A DNA stretch of 64,000 nucleotides from Streptomyces albiflavescens (GCF_014645835.1 NZ_BMMM01000003.1:62001-126000), one strand, 5' to 3'; numbered from the stretch's first letter, positions 54,077 through 62,794 are shown. The notes: a model not told the origin generated them from the letters alone. Numbers and translations: made by a program.

Positions 54077-55339
54077 ATGGCGGACAACACGCGGGCCGAA
54101 CCCACCGCGCCCGACGCCGATGGCCGTCGGCCGCGCCGCGGGCCGCCCCTCGCCCGTGCCGTGGAGAGCTGCGTCGCCCTCTTCCAGCGCAAGCTGAGGG
54201 CCGGTGAACTGGGCTCGCTTCCCGTCGTCCTCGTCCTCGCCGCGGTCTGGATCACCTTCCAGTCCCTGAACGGGAACTACCTCTCACCCCGGAACCTGTC
54301 CAATCTCAGCGTGGACATCGTGGGCACGGGTCTGATCGCGGTCGGCATCGTCTTCGTGCTGCTGATCGGTGAACTCGACCTGTCGGTCGGCTCGATCAGC
54401 GGTCTCGCGGCGGCTGTGTTCGCCGTTCTGAACGTGAACAACGGCGTGCCGGAATGGCTTGCCGTCATCGTCGCGGTGCTCGCGGGTACCGTGGCGGGGA
54501 CCGTTCAGGGCTTCTCCTTCGCCAAGACCCGGGTACCGGCGTTCGTCGTCACCCTCGCGGGTCTCCTCACCTGGAACGGCTTCATGCTCTACGTCCTCGG
54601 GAGCAGCGGCACCATCAACCTCGACGAGGACGGGCTCGTCGCCTTGCTGACCAGCTATTACTTCAGCAACGACGGCGCCGCCTACGGCCTGGCGGCGGTG
54701 GGCGCGGGCATGTACTTCCTGATGTCCTACCAGGACAGGCGGCGCCGCAAGGCCGTAGGCATGCCGCACCGCTCGCTCCGGGGAACAGCGGTGCGCACGG
54801 GAGTACTCGCGGTGATCGCGTTCGCCGGCGCGTATGAGCTCAACCGTTTCCAGGGTCTGCCGCTCGCGCTCCTGATCTTCCTGGTGATGGTGGCAGGCCT
54901 GGACATCGTTCTCCGCCGCACGCGCTACGGCCGGCAGGTCTACGCACTCGGTGGCGGCGTCGAGGCGGCCCGTCGCGCCAGCCTCGGTGTGACGCGGGTG
55001 CGGACCGCGGTGCTCGCGGTCTCGGGCACCATGGCCGCGGTCGGCGGCCTGTTCATGGCCTCGCGCATCACTTCGGTGAGCCAGAGTTCAGGCTCGGGTG
55101 TCCTGCTGCTCAATGCCATCGCGGCAGCCGTCATCGGTGGCACGAGCCTGTTCGGAGGCCGCGGTACCACCTGGTCCGCGGTGCTCGGCATGCTGATCAT
55201 CCAGTCGATCGCCTCAGGCATGGCGATCACGAGCACCCCCGCTGCCGTCCAGTTCATCATCACGGGCGGGGTGCTCTTCGCCGCAGTGCTCATCGACTCA
55301 CTGTCGCGACGCTCGCAGGAGGCACACGGGCGGGCTTGA
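54077..55339 (+). CDS. sugar ABC transporter permease (XylH-like)
   Basis: 420 aa from ATG 54077 (GAAAGGG 9 nt upstream; ATG 54068 or GTG 54056/54059 overlapping the ATPase stop are alternatives). BPD_transp_2 permease with about ten helices: GELDLSVGSISGLAAAVFAV, FVVTLAGLLTWNGFMLYVLG, GGGVEAARRASLGVTRVRTA and GGTSLFGGRGTTWSAVLGML. The length is typical of XylH, which is longer than RbsC. Third gene of a binding protein-ATPase-permease importer operon. Confidence 0.88.
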   Translation: MADNTRAEPTAPDADGRRPRRGPPLARAVESCVALFQRKLRAGELGSLPVVLVLAAVWITFQSLNGNYLSPRNLSNLSVDIVGTGLIAVGIVFVLLIGELDLSVGSISGLAAAVFAVLNVNNGVPEWLAVIVAVLAGTVAGTVQGFSFAKTRVPAFVVTLAGLLTWNGFMLYVLGSSGTINLDEDGLVALLTSYYFSNDGAAYGLAAVGAGMYFLMSYQDRRRRKAVGMPHRSLRGTAVRTGVLAVIAFAGAYELNRFQGLPLALLIFLVMVAGLDIVLRRTRYGRQVYALGGGVEAARRASLGVTRVRTAVLAVSGTMAAVGGLFMASRITSVSQSSGSGVLLLNAIAAAVIGGTSLFGGRGTTWSAVLGMLIIQSIASGMAITSTPAAVQFIITGGVLFAAVLIDSLSRRSQEAHGRA

Positions 55340-55527
55340 CGCGTCAGTTCCCCGGCCCGTCCGGGTCGGTTCAACTGCCCCCGAGGCGGTGTGGCGTTCC
55401 CATCACCCGCCCGTCCAGGCTCGATGAGCGCAGGGCCCTCATCGGAGGCGACCGGAGCGAGGCGACGGGTACACGAGTCGGCATGGCGGCTGCGAACCGA
55501 GCCGCCGCTCTCACGGATTCCCCGAGG

Positions 55528-56493
55528 TCAACGCACTCTTCCACGCGGCTTCAGCGGCACCGGCGGGAGTTCGGGAGCAGACAGCGGCGCACCGTCGTAG
55601 CCCACCACCTCGCCGAACCGGGAACCCGTCATCCAGTCCGAACGAGCCTGCTCGATGTCCTCCTGGGTGCGGCCGATGAAGTTCCACCACATGATCAGCT
55701 CCTCCTCGAAGGGCTCGCCGCCCAGGAGCATGACGGACGCGTCCGACTCCGCGCGCAGCGGGAGTTCGGTGCGGCCGCAGCCGAGGTAGAGCATCGAGCC
55801 GGGGAGCACCGGTACACCGTCGACGTGGGCCTCGCCGGACATGGAAAGGACGGCGTACTCGAAGTCGGGCTCCAGCGGCAGTCGCACGTCGGTGCCACTC
55901 GCCAGGGCCAGGTCGGCGCCCACGATCGGCGTGTACGTCGTGCCGGGCGAGGTGGTGCCGTCGAGGGTGCCCAGGATGAGCGTGGCCTGGAGGCCGGGAG
56001 CCGTGACGACGGGCAGTTCGGCGTGGTGCTCGAAGTGCGGGTCGGTGTGGCGGTGGCCGTCCGGGAGGGCGACCCAGAGCTGCGCGCCGTGCAGGAAGCG
56101 GGCGTGCGACTTGGGGCTCTCCTCGGAGTGACTGATGGCCCGGCCCGAGGTCATGAGGCCCAGCTGGCGCGGGCGGATCGTCTGGAGGCTGCCCGTGGAG
56201 TCGCGGTGCAGCACCTCGCCCTCGTGCAGCCAACTGACGGTCTGCAGGCCCATGTGCGGGTGCGGCGGGACCTGCATGCCGGGCTCGTCGGCGATGTCGT
56301 CGGGCCCGTAGTGATCGACGAAGCACCACGCGCCGACCATGCGACGGCCCAGGTTGGGCAGCAGGCGCCGGACTTCGGTGGACTCGCCGAGCTTGACCCG
56401 GCGGGGACTGAGGAGTTCGCGCACCGGCTCGGCCACCACGAAACCGCGGCCACCACAGAGGGCGGGAACCGCCTCGCGATCAAGATTGCTCAT
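55528..56493 (-). CDS. pirin family protein
   Basis: 321 aa bicupin. N-terminal pirin domain: RMVGAWCFVDHYGPDDIADE, the metal motif PPHPHMGLQTVSWLHEGEVL, and TSGRAISHSEES. The C-terminal pirin_C domain (about 180-300) has FEYAVLSMSGEAHVDGVPV and FEEELIMWWNFIGRTQEDIE. Bacterial pirins may act as quercetinase-like dioxygenases or metabolic regulators. Monocistronic, divergent from the MarR pair. Confidence 0.92.
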   Translation of the reverse strand: MSNLDREAVPALCGGRGFVVAEPVRELLSPRRVKLGESTEVRRLLPNLGRRMVGAWCFVDHYGPDDIADEPGMQVPPHPHMGLQTVSWLHEGEVLHRDSTGSLQTIRPRQLGLMTSGRAISHSEESPKSHARFLHGAQLWVALPDGHRHTDPHFEHHAELPVVTAPGLQATLILGTLDGTTSPGTTYTPIVGADLALASGTDVRLPLEPDFEYAVLSMSGEAHVDGVPVLPGSMLYLGCGRTELPLRAESDASVMLLGGEPFEEELIMWWNFIGRTQEDIEQARSDWMTGSRFGEVVGYDGAPLSAPELPPVPLKPRGRVR

Positions 56494-56635
56494 GGCGCCA
56501 AACCTAACCCCGTCGGGGACCGTCCGTCAGGTCATCGACCCGCCCATTGAGGGGCACTTGACTCAGAACAGGCACGGGTCCTACGACCTCGGCCCCAGGC
56601 GCGTACGCCGTTGGTCGGACATGTCGTCGGGATAG

Positions 56636-56658
56636 TAGCCATGGATATAATAGCCATG
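56636..56658 (+). promoter_or_regulatory. promoter and direct repeats of the MarR pair
   Basis: TAGCCATG occurs at 56636-56643 and again at 56651-56658, 15 bp apart, and TATAAT (56646-56651) lies between them as a perfect -10. Transcription would start near 56658, giving a leader of only about 14 nt. A protein on the repeats would cover the promoter. Confidence 0.55.
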
Positions 56659-56671
56659 TACGGTTTCTGGC

Positions 56672-57187
56672 ATGAGTTCGATGAGGTCGGTATCCGAGAA
56701 CGCGACGCCCGGTTTCCTCGTCTGGCGTCTGTCGATGAAATGGCGCGTGGCCATGGACAGGGCCCTCGCCCCGCTGAGCCTGACCCACGCGCAGTACTCG
56801 CTGGTGGCGTCGCTGTACGGCATGCACAGGGACGGGCGACAGCCCAGTCAGCGTCAGCTGGCCGACCACACCGGACTCGAAGCGCTCTACGTATCGAAGC
56901 TGGCCCGCGCCCTGGAAGCGGCCGGCCTCGTCGACCGCACCCGTGATCCCGCGGACCCCCGGGCGGTCCGGTTGACCCTCACAGCGGAGGGGCGCGAGAT
57001 CACCCGCCGCGCGATCGGGGTGGTCCAGGACCTCCTGGACCAGCTCCTCGAACCCCTCGGCGGGCTCGCCGGCGAGCGCACGAAGGCGTTCAGCCACGAG
57101 TTGGCCACGCTGCTCGACGTACCACTCGATCCATCGCAAGAGACGACATATTCCCAGCGCGAGCACTCCGAGAAGGAGCAGTCATGA
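56672..57187 (+). CDS. MarR-family transcriptional regulator
   Basis: 171 aa, ATG at 56672, with no clear ribosome site on a very short leader. Winged helix: LSLTHAQYSLVASLYGMHRD, QRQLADHTGLEALYVSKLAR then ALEAAGLVDRTRDPADPRAV. The stop overlaps the next gene (ATGA), so the two are coupled. Probably autoregulated through the repeats at its promoter. Confidence 0.85.
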   Translation: MSSMRSVSENATPGFLVWRLSMKWRVAMDRALAPLSLTHAQYSLVASLYGMHRDGRQPSQRQLADHTGLEALYVSKLARALEAAGLVDRTRDPADPRAVRLTLTAEGREITRRAIGVVQDLLDQLLEPLGGLAGERTKAFSHELATLLDVPLDPSQETTYSQREHSEKEQS

Positions 57188-57624
57188 CCACCACCACTCC
57201 CCCCGTCAACGGCCAGGTCATAGGCCTGGCCCACTACGCGAGCCGCGCCGCCCTGGAGACCGTGCTGGCCCGTACCGGAGCCACCTTCAACCAGTCGGTG
57301 GCCCTCAGGGCCGTCTCGGACAACGGCGGGACCGTCGAGCGCGACTGGCTCGTCGGCCGACTGACCGGCGCGCTGAAGATCGAGGAGGCGGCGGCCCGAG
57401 AGACCGTCGAGGAGATGACGGTCCTGCAGCAGCTGGCGGAGCCCACGGCCGGGCAGGTGTCGCTCACCGACAGCGGCCGCGAGCTGTTCGAGACGATCCG
57501 CGCCGGCGGCAATGAGATCGCGGCCCGGTTGTACGCCGGCATTCCCGCCGAGGACCTGGCGATCGCGGGTCGCGTGCTGACCCTTGTCACGGAGCGGGCC
57601 AACGCGGAGCTTGCCGGGGCGTAG
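57184..57624 (+). CDS. MarR-like winged-helix partner protein
   Basis: 146 aa. It also resembles MarR proteins but is more divergent: HYASRAALETVLARTGATFN, then ALRAVSDNGGTVERDWLVGR and LLQQLAEPTAGQVSLTDSGR style wing sequence. A coupled pair of MarR-type proteins suggests a heteromer or a second-tier regulator. AAGGAGCAGTC precedes its ATG, inside the upstream gene. Confidence 0.75.
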   Translation: MTTTTPPVNGQVIGLAHYASRAALETVLARTGATFNQSVALRAVSDNGGTVERDWLVGRLTGALKIEEAAARETVEEMTVLQQLAEPTAGQVSLTDSGRELFETIRAGGNEIAARLYAGIPAEDLAIAGRVLTLVTERANAELAGA

Positions 57625-57692
57625 TCGACCCCAGGAAGTCGTGGAATATTCAACCACCGCATCCCGTTGTGGCCCGTCGAAGGAGGTCAGCA

Positions 57693-58040
57693 GTGGAAAC
57701 GACGTACTACGACCACGGAACGGCCGCGGAGCGCTGGGAGCGGGCGCGGATGTTCTTCGAGGCCAAGGACTACGCCGCCGCGGCGCGGATCCTGGACGGG
57801 CTGGTCGAGGAGGTGCCGGAGCAGGTCGGACCCCGGCTGCTGCTGGCGCGCTCCTATTACCACTCGGCTCAGCTGCGCCGCGCCGAGGCGGAGTTGCGTG
57901 TGCTCGTGGAGCTCGACCCGGTCGAGCACTACGCCCGGCTGATGCTGGGGCGCACACTGCAGCGCCAGGGGCGGCACGACGAGGCGGAGTCGCATCTGCG
58001 CATCGCCTCGGCGTTCGCGGGCGACTTCGCGCAGGTGTGA
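57693..58040 (+). CDS. TPR-containing protein
   Basis: 115 aa from GTG 57693, which has a perfect AAGGAGGT ribosome site. About two and a half tetratricopeptide repeats: ARMFFEAKDYAAAARILDGL, LLLARSYYHSAQLRRAEAEL, LMLGRTLQRQGRHDEAESHL. Cytosolic adaptor of unknown partner. A strong terminator follows, making it monocistronic. Confidence 0.85.
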   Translation: METTYYDHGTAAERWERARMFFEAKDYAAAARILDGLVEEVPEQVGPRLLLARSYYHSAQLRRAEAELRVLVELDPVEHYARLMLGRTLQRQGRHDEAESHLRIASAFAGDFAQV

Positions 58041-58068
58041 CCACACCGTTCAGGCCCCTTTCGGGGAT

Positions 58069-58098
58069 GGGCCGGTCACTTCGGTGACCGGCCCTTTT
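58069..58098 (+). terminator. terminator after the TPR gene
   Basis: GGGCCGGTCAC (58069-58079), TTCG tetraloop, GTGACCGGCCC (58084-58094), then TTTT. A textbook intrinsic terminator 29 bp after the stop. Confidence 0.9.
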
Positions 58099-58187
58099 GA
58101 CGCGCAGGGCCGATGAATTCACTGACGCCGGCAACGACGAGTGCGCGTACGTCACCGATGAATTCACCCGCGCCGCCGGTGAGTTCA

Positions 58188-58620
58188 CTACAGCGGCGTG
58201 GCCGCGTGCAGGATCAGGATCCTCGTCACGGCCGAGTTCGCCGAGGCCATGGCGGACACGAGTGTGCCGACGGCGGCACCCCAGACGGCCAGCCCCACCG
58301 CCGTGAACACGGACGGCCGGTTGCGGGCCGTCGGCGCGGGCTTCGGCAGGGCGGCGACCCGGCGTGGCGCGGGACCCGCGGACGCGAAACCCGCGAACCC
58401 TCCGGTTCCGGACAGTCCTGCCGCCCCGGCGAAGGCCGACACCGAGCCGCCGGACAGCAGAGCGGCCTTCCCGATCGCAGCCGCCCAGGCGCTCCTGCAC
58501 CCAGGCGGCGGTCACCGGGGCGTCCGCCTCGCGCAGCGCCCCGAGCACCTGGACCTCCGACTCGCCCTGCCCGCGGCGCCGGGAGCGTCGGTGCGGCTCC
58601 TCGCGGTTGCGGCGCGCCAT
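58188..58620 (-). pseudogene. BlaI-M56 deletion fusion remnant
   Basis: Read leftwards from ATG 58620, the first 45 or so codons are a BlaI/MecI repressor N-terminus (RGQGESEVQVLGALREADAP then VTAAWVQERLGG). Near 58478 the match ends. In another frame a hydrophobic C-terminus of the M56/BlaR1 type follows (GKAALLSGGSVSAFAGAAGL, FTAVGLAVWGAAVGTLVSAM), stopping at 58188. BlaI and M56 genes are normally adjacent in this order, so a deletion of about 1.2 kb joining them is the likely cause. Neither product is functional. Confidence 0.55.
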
Positions 58621-58651
58621 GTCCGTCTCCCTCCGGGGGTCGCGTGTCCGA

Positions 58652-60058
58652 TCACGCTGCCTGGCCGCCGTGGGTGCGCTTCCCCTTCCAGTACGCGATC
58701 TCGCCGAGCAGCACGTCCAGGGCGATGAACACCGCCAGCGGGATGCCGAGCAGCGGGACGAAGTAGCCGAGGACCGCGACGGCCGCCATCGCCGGAACGA
58801 GGATCTGCGGCGGGACCTGCTGCCAGGCGCCGCGCGGGATGGGCCGCCCGAACGCGGAGGCGCGGCCACGCTGCCACCACATGCGGTAGCCCCACACGAT
58901 GAGCAGGATCAGCGAGAGGGCGAGAGCCATCAGGGCGATCTGGTTGACCAGCCCGAAGAGGACGCCCGTGTGGGCGTCGATGCCCCAGCGGGTCAGCTTG
59001 GCGAGCAACGGGTAGTCGGCGAAGCGGAGTTCGTCGGTGACCTTGCCGGTCGCCGGGTCCACGGCCACCGAGTCCTGCTTCTCGGGCCAGCTGCGCCGGA
59101 TCTGCTTGACGACGTAGGCGGAGTCGGCGTCGGCGGGCGCGACGATCTCGACGGGATCACCGAGGCCCTTGGCACGAGCGGCCGCGAGGATCTTGTCGAC
59201 GTCGAGGGCGATGTCCCGTGCCGTGGCCTCACCGGTCCCCGCGCCGGCGTGGCCCGCGTGCTCGCCGCCCGTCGCCGCCGACACCGAGGGAGTCGCCTGT
59301 CCCAGCGAGGTCCGGAGGGTGTCGATGTTCGCGCCGGCATACGTCGACCACGTCAGACCGGTTGCCGAGAGGAAGATGAACCCCGCGGCCGCCCAGACAC
59401 CGACCGTGCCGTGCAGCCCCAGGGTGCGGCGGCGCCCAGTGGTGCCGCGCACCTTGCGCTGCGAGCGACGGCGGCCGAACCACAGCACGAGGCCGCCGCC
59501 CGCGATCACCCACAGCCAGCTCGCGGCGAGTTCGCTGTAGAGCCGGCCGTTGTCACCGAGCTGCAGATTGGCGTGGAGTCCGTCGATCCAGGTGCGCAGA
59601 GGCAGCGCGCCGGTGGAGCCGTACTGTTCGAGGTTTCCGCGCACCTTCCCCGTGTACGGGTCCACGAAGACCGCGAGGGTGTGGTCGGCGCCGACGCCCG
59701 GGACGCCGGAGATCAGCACGCGCGTGGTCGCGTCCGTCTCGGCCGAGGGACGTACGGCCGAGACCGTGCCCCCGGGGTGGGCCTTGCGGGCGGCGGCCAC
59801 CTGCTGGGACAGCGTCAGCGTGTGGTCGCCGACGGGGACGGTCAGCTCGTGCGCGTACACGATCTTCTCTGCCTGGAACGAGGCGGCGTACAGGAAACCG
59901 GTCGCGGCGGCGACGAGCAGGAACGGGGCGACGAGCAGGCCGGCGTAGAAGTGCAGGCGCAGAACCAGGGGGCGCAGCGGGGACCAGGTTCTTCGGGACG
60001 GCGCGGGAGCGCCGGACTGCGGGGACTCGTCCGTCGTGGTCGAGGGAGCGGTGGGCAT
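58652..60058 (-). CDS. PepSY-associated TM protein
   Basis: 468 aa from ATG 60058. Four main membrane segments: LRLHFYAGLLVAPFLLVAAA, LWVIAGGGLVLWFG, VWAAAGFIFLSATGLTWSTY, and IALMALALSLILLIVWGYRM. A further hydrophobic pair lies at the end. PepSY-like extracytoplasmic segments contain VFVDPYTGKVRGNLEQYG and SVAVDPATGKVTDELRFADY. The family (PF03929, PiuB-like) is linked to iron uptake or ferric-siderophore reduction. A His-rich stretch (GGEHAGHAGAG) lies near the middle. Confidence 0.86.
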   Translation of the reverse strand: MPTAPSTTTDESPQSGAPAPSRRTWSPLRPLVLRLHFYAGLLVAPFLLVAAATGFLYAASFQAEKIVYAHELTVPVGDHTLTLSQQVAAARKAHPGGTVSAVRPSAETDATTRVLISGVPGVGADHTLAVFVDPYTGKVRGNLEQYGSTGALPLRTWIDGLHANLQLGDNGRLYSELAASWLWVIAGGGLVLWFGRRRSQRKVRGTTGRRRTLGLHGTVGVWAAAGFIFLSATGLTWSTYAGANIDTLRTSLGQATPSVSAATGGEHAGHAGAGTGEATARDIALDVDKILAAARAKGLGDPVEIVAPADADSAYVVKQIRRSWPEKQDSVAVDPATGKVTDELRFADYPLLAKLTRWGIDAHTGVLFGLVNQIALMALALSLILLIVWGYRMWWQRGRASAFGRPIPRGAWQQVPPQILVPAMAAVAVLGYFVPLLGIPLAVFIALDVLLGEIAYWKGKRTHGGQAA

Positions 60059-60261
60059 ACGGCGGTTCTCCGGTCGGGCAGGGGACGGAAACGGGCCGTG
60101 GGCCGGGGAGTTGGGTTCCCTTCGCCGGTGGCGGTCCAGTAGTCGGGGCGCCACGGCACCCAGTTCCCCGGCAGATACGTGGCGTGCGTCACATGCGGGA
60201 AGATGCGGGACGCGCCTGGCTCCGCCTCGCTCAGCGCGATCCGTGTTGGCATCCTGGCGCG

Positions 60262-60918
60262 ATGGCATCCGAACGTGACCCCAGCACCTCCCGCCCCCTG
60301 AGCGACTGGGTCGAGGAACTTCTCGCCCACGAAGGCCCCTTGCCGATCGTCGCCGCCGGTGACCCGGTGCTGCGCCGGCCGGCCGAGCCCTTCGACGGCC
60401 AGCTGGACCCGGGGCTGCTGACCCGTTTCGTCGCCGCCCTGCGCGCGACGATGCACGCGGCGCCGGGCGTCGGCCTCGCGGCGCCGCAGGTCGGCGTGCC
60501 GCTGCGGCTCGCTGTCATCGAGGATCCGGCTCCCGTCTCCGAGGAGGTACGGATGGCACGCGGGCGGGTGCCGCAGCCCTTCCGGGTGCTGGTCAATCCG
60601 TCGTACGAGGGTGTCGGCGCGGGTCGGGTCGCGTTCTTCGAGGGCTGCCTGAGCGTTCCGGGCTGGCAGGCGGTGGTGGGCCGGCACGCCGAGGTGCGGC
60701 TGACGGCGCTGGACGAGCACGGCCGCGCGATCGACGAGGTGTTCAGCGGCTGGCCCGCGCGCATCGTCCAGCACGAGACGGACCACCTGGACGGCATGCT
60801 CTACCTCGACCGCGCGGAGCTCCGCTCACTGTCCTCGAACCAGGCGATGGCCGACCGCTGGAATCAGCCGACGCCGGAGCGGGCGGCCGAGGCACTGGGG
60901 TTCGAGCTGCCCGAATGA
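60262..60918 (+). CDS. def: peptide deformylase
   Basis: 218 aa, ATG at 60262. It removes the formyl group from nascent proteins. The three deformylase motifs are intact: GVGLAAPQVGV, EGCLSVPGWQ (Cys metal ligand) and QHETDHLDGM (HExxH). It has about 35 residues before the core and is of the actinobacterial type. The stop codon is the first three bases of a 29-bp tandem repeat. Confidence 0.95.
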   Translation: MASERDPSTSRPLSDWVEELLAHEGPLPIVAAGDPVLRRPAEPFDGQLDPGLLTRFVAALRATMHAAPGVGLAAPQVGVPLRLAVIEDPAPVSEEVRMARGRVPQPFRVLVNPSYEGVGAGRVAFFEGCLSVPGWQAVVGRHAEVRLTALDEHGRAIDEVFSGWPARIVQHETDHLDGMLYLDRAELRSLSSNQAMADRWNQPTPERAAEALGFELPE

Positions 60919-61031
60919 AACGGCGGACGCCGAAGCCCGGCACGTGAAACGGCGGACGCCGAGGCCCGGCACGTGAAACGGCGGACGCCCAAGCCCGGCA
61001 CATGAAACGGCGGACGCCCAAGCCCGGGCAT
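60916..61031 (+). repeat. 29-bp tandem repeat, about four copies
   Basis: Units begin TGAAACGGCGGACGCC at 60916, 60945, 60974 and 61003. The first two differ at one base and the later ones carry C for G in GACGCCC. The first unit includes the def stop codon. Units contain GGCGGACGCC, a small inverted repeat. No spacers lie between units, so this is a simple tandem array. Confidence 0.85.
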
Positions 61032-61114
61032 GAGGTGAAGCCCGACCGGGACCGAAAGCTCGTACTGGCGGAAAATCCGTCGCTCCCGAGCAGATCCCTC
61101 GCTAGCCTGACCGC

Positions 61115-61176
61115 ATGTCTACGCCCCGCATCTCTTAGCTCAAGGACCCGCTTCCACGCCATCCGTGTGTCCTTTT
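61115..61176 (+). promoter_or_regulatory. leader peptide and attenuator upstream of the ABC-F gene
   Basis: ATG at 61115 opens a seven-codon ORF (MSTPRIS, stop 61136-61138). TAGCCT at 61103-61108 is a plausible -10, which would make this leader ORF leaderless. Four bases later AAGGAC (61142-61147) can pair with GTCCTT (61169-61174), with an inner CACG/CGTG stem, followed by a T-run, forming a terminator. Ribosome stalling on the short ORF would decide read-through, as known for antibiotic-responsive ABC-F genes. Confidence 0.6.
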
Positions 61177-61204
61177 GCTGATTGATTCCCCGGAGCGTAT
61201 TTCC

Positions 61205-62794
61205 ATGATCACCGTTCGCGGTGTCGACGTGCGCGTGGGCGCCCGTCTGCTGCTGTCCGACATCTCCTTCCACGTCTCCCCCGGCGACCGCATCGGCCTG
61301 GTCGGCCGCAACGGCGCGGGCAAGACCACCCTCCTGAACACTCTTGCAGGGCAGTCGCGGCCCGCCGCCGGTTCCATCTCCCGTACAGGAGCGCTCGGTT
61401 ACCTGCCCCAGGACCCCCGCGCCGCCGACCCGACGGTCACGGTCAGCGACCGGATCCTGTCGGCGCGTGGCCTGGACGAGGCCGTACGCGCGCTGCGTGC
61501 CACCGAGGCCGCCATGGCCGACGGATCCGAGCGGGCGATGAACGCCTATGTGCGCGCCGAGGCCGAGTTCCAGGCCCGTGGCGGGTACGCGGCCGAGGCC
61601 GAGGCGGCCCGGGTCGCCGCGGGCCTGGGGCTGCCCACGCGAGTCATGGACCAGCCGGTCGGCGCCCTGTCCGGCGGTCAGCGCCGCCGTGTCGAGCTGG
61701 CCCGCATCCTGTTCGCGGACCACGGCACCCTGCTGCTGGACGAGCCGACGAACCATCTCGACGCCGACTCGATCGCCTGGCTGCGCGGCTTCTTGACGAA
61801 CCATCAGGAGGGTCTCGTGCTCATCAGTCACGACACCTCGCTGCTGGCCGATGTGGTCAACCGTGTCTTCCACCTGGACCCGCACCGCGCCACGCTCGAC
61901 GTCCACAACACGGATTGGCACGCCTACCTCGCTCAGCGGGACGCCGACGAGCGCCGCCGCTCCCGGGAGCGGGCCAATGCCGAGCGCAAGGCGGCGGCGC
62001 TGCACGCCCAGGCGGACAAGATGCGCGCGTATGTGTCGACGGCCGTGGCGGCCAAGAACATGGCGCGCCGTGCCGATCGCATGCTCGCCGAGCTCGAGCC
62101 GGTCCGGCAGACGGAGAAGGTGGCCAGGATCCGGCTGCCCGAGCCCGCCCCCTGCGGACGGATGCCGCTCGGTGCGGTCGGCCTGACCAAGTCGTACGGG
62201 GATCTCCGCGTCCTGAGCGGAGTCGATCTCGCCGTCGACCGGGGCAGCCGGCTGGTGATCCTCGGCCTCAACGGCTCGGGCAAGACCACGCTGCTGCGGC
62301 TCCTGGCCGGACACGACACCACCCCGGACAGCGGGCGTGTGGTGCACGGTCATGGGCTGCGCCTCGGCTACTTCGCGCAGGAGCACGACACGCTGGACCC
62401 CGCCGACACGGTCCGCGGCCATCTGTCCGCCACGGCGCCGCATCTCACCGACGGCGAGGTGCGGCGGGTGCTCGGCTCGTTCCTGTTCACGGGCGACGAC
62501 GCCGACAAGCGCGTCGGCGTCCTGTCCGGAGGTGAGAAAACTCGCCTCGCACTGGCGGGCCTGGTGCACTCGGGCGCGAACGTGCTGCTCCTGGACGAGC
62601 CCACCAACAACCTCGACCCGGTCTCCCGGGCCGAGGTGCTGGCCGCGGTGGGCGTCTATCCGGGCGCGATCGTCATGGTCACCCACGACGAAGGCGCCAT
62701 CGAGGCCCTGCGTCCGGACCGGGTGCTGCTCCTGCCGGACGCCGACGAGGATCTGTGGAGCGAGGAGTATCTGCAGCTGGTGTCACTGGCCTGA
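61205..62794 (+). CDS. ABC-F family ATPase, ribosome-protection type
   Basis: 529 aa, ATG at 61205 with GGAG upstream. There are two ATP-binding domains and no membrane segments. Domain 1: Walker A GRNGAGKTT (34-42), LSGGQRRRVELARILF, LLLDEPTNHLD. Domain 2: GLNGSGKTT, LSGGEKTRLALAGLV, LLLDEPTNNLD. The linker (about 245-310, ERRRSRERANAERKAAALHA) is the arm that enters the ribosome. Such proteins displace antibiotics or act as translation factors. The upstream attenuator supports an antibiotic-responsive role. Confidence 0.92.
   Translation: MITVRGVDVRVGARLLLSDISFHVSPGDRIGLVGRNGAGKTTLLNTLAGQSRPAAGSISRTGALGYLPQDPRAADPTVTVSDRILSARGLDEAVRALRATEAAMADGSERAMNAYVRAEAEFQARGGYAAEAEAARVAAGLGLPTRVMDQPVGALSGGQRRRVELARILFADHGTLLLDEPTNHLDADSIAWLRGFLTNHQEGLVLISHDTSLLADVVNRVFHLDPHRATLDVHNTDWHAYLAQRDADERRRSRERANAERKAAALHAQADKMRAYVSTAVAAKNMARRADRMLAELEPVRQTEKVARIRLPEPAPCGRMPLGAVGLTKSYGDLRVLSGVDLAVDRGSRLVILGLNGSGKTTLLRLLAGHDTTPDSGRVVHGHGLRLGYFAQEHDTLDPADTVRGHLSATAPHLTDGEVRRVLGSFLFTGDDADKRVGVLSGGEKTRLALAGLVHSGANVLLLDEPTNNLDPVSRAEVLAAVGVYPGAIVMVTHDEGAIEALRPDRVLLLPDADEDLWSEEYLQLVSLA

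Noticed and set aside
60916..61031. Possible CRISPR array
   Set aside because: The 29-bp units are contiguous with no unique spacers and no cas genes are nearby; it is a tandem repeat.
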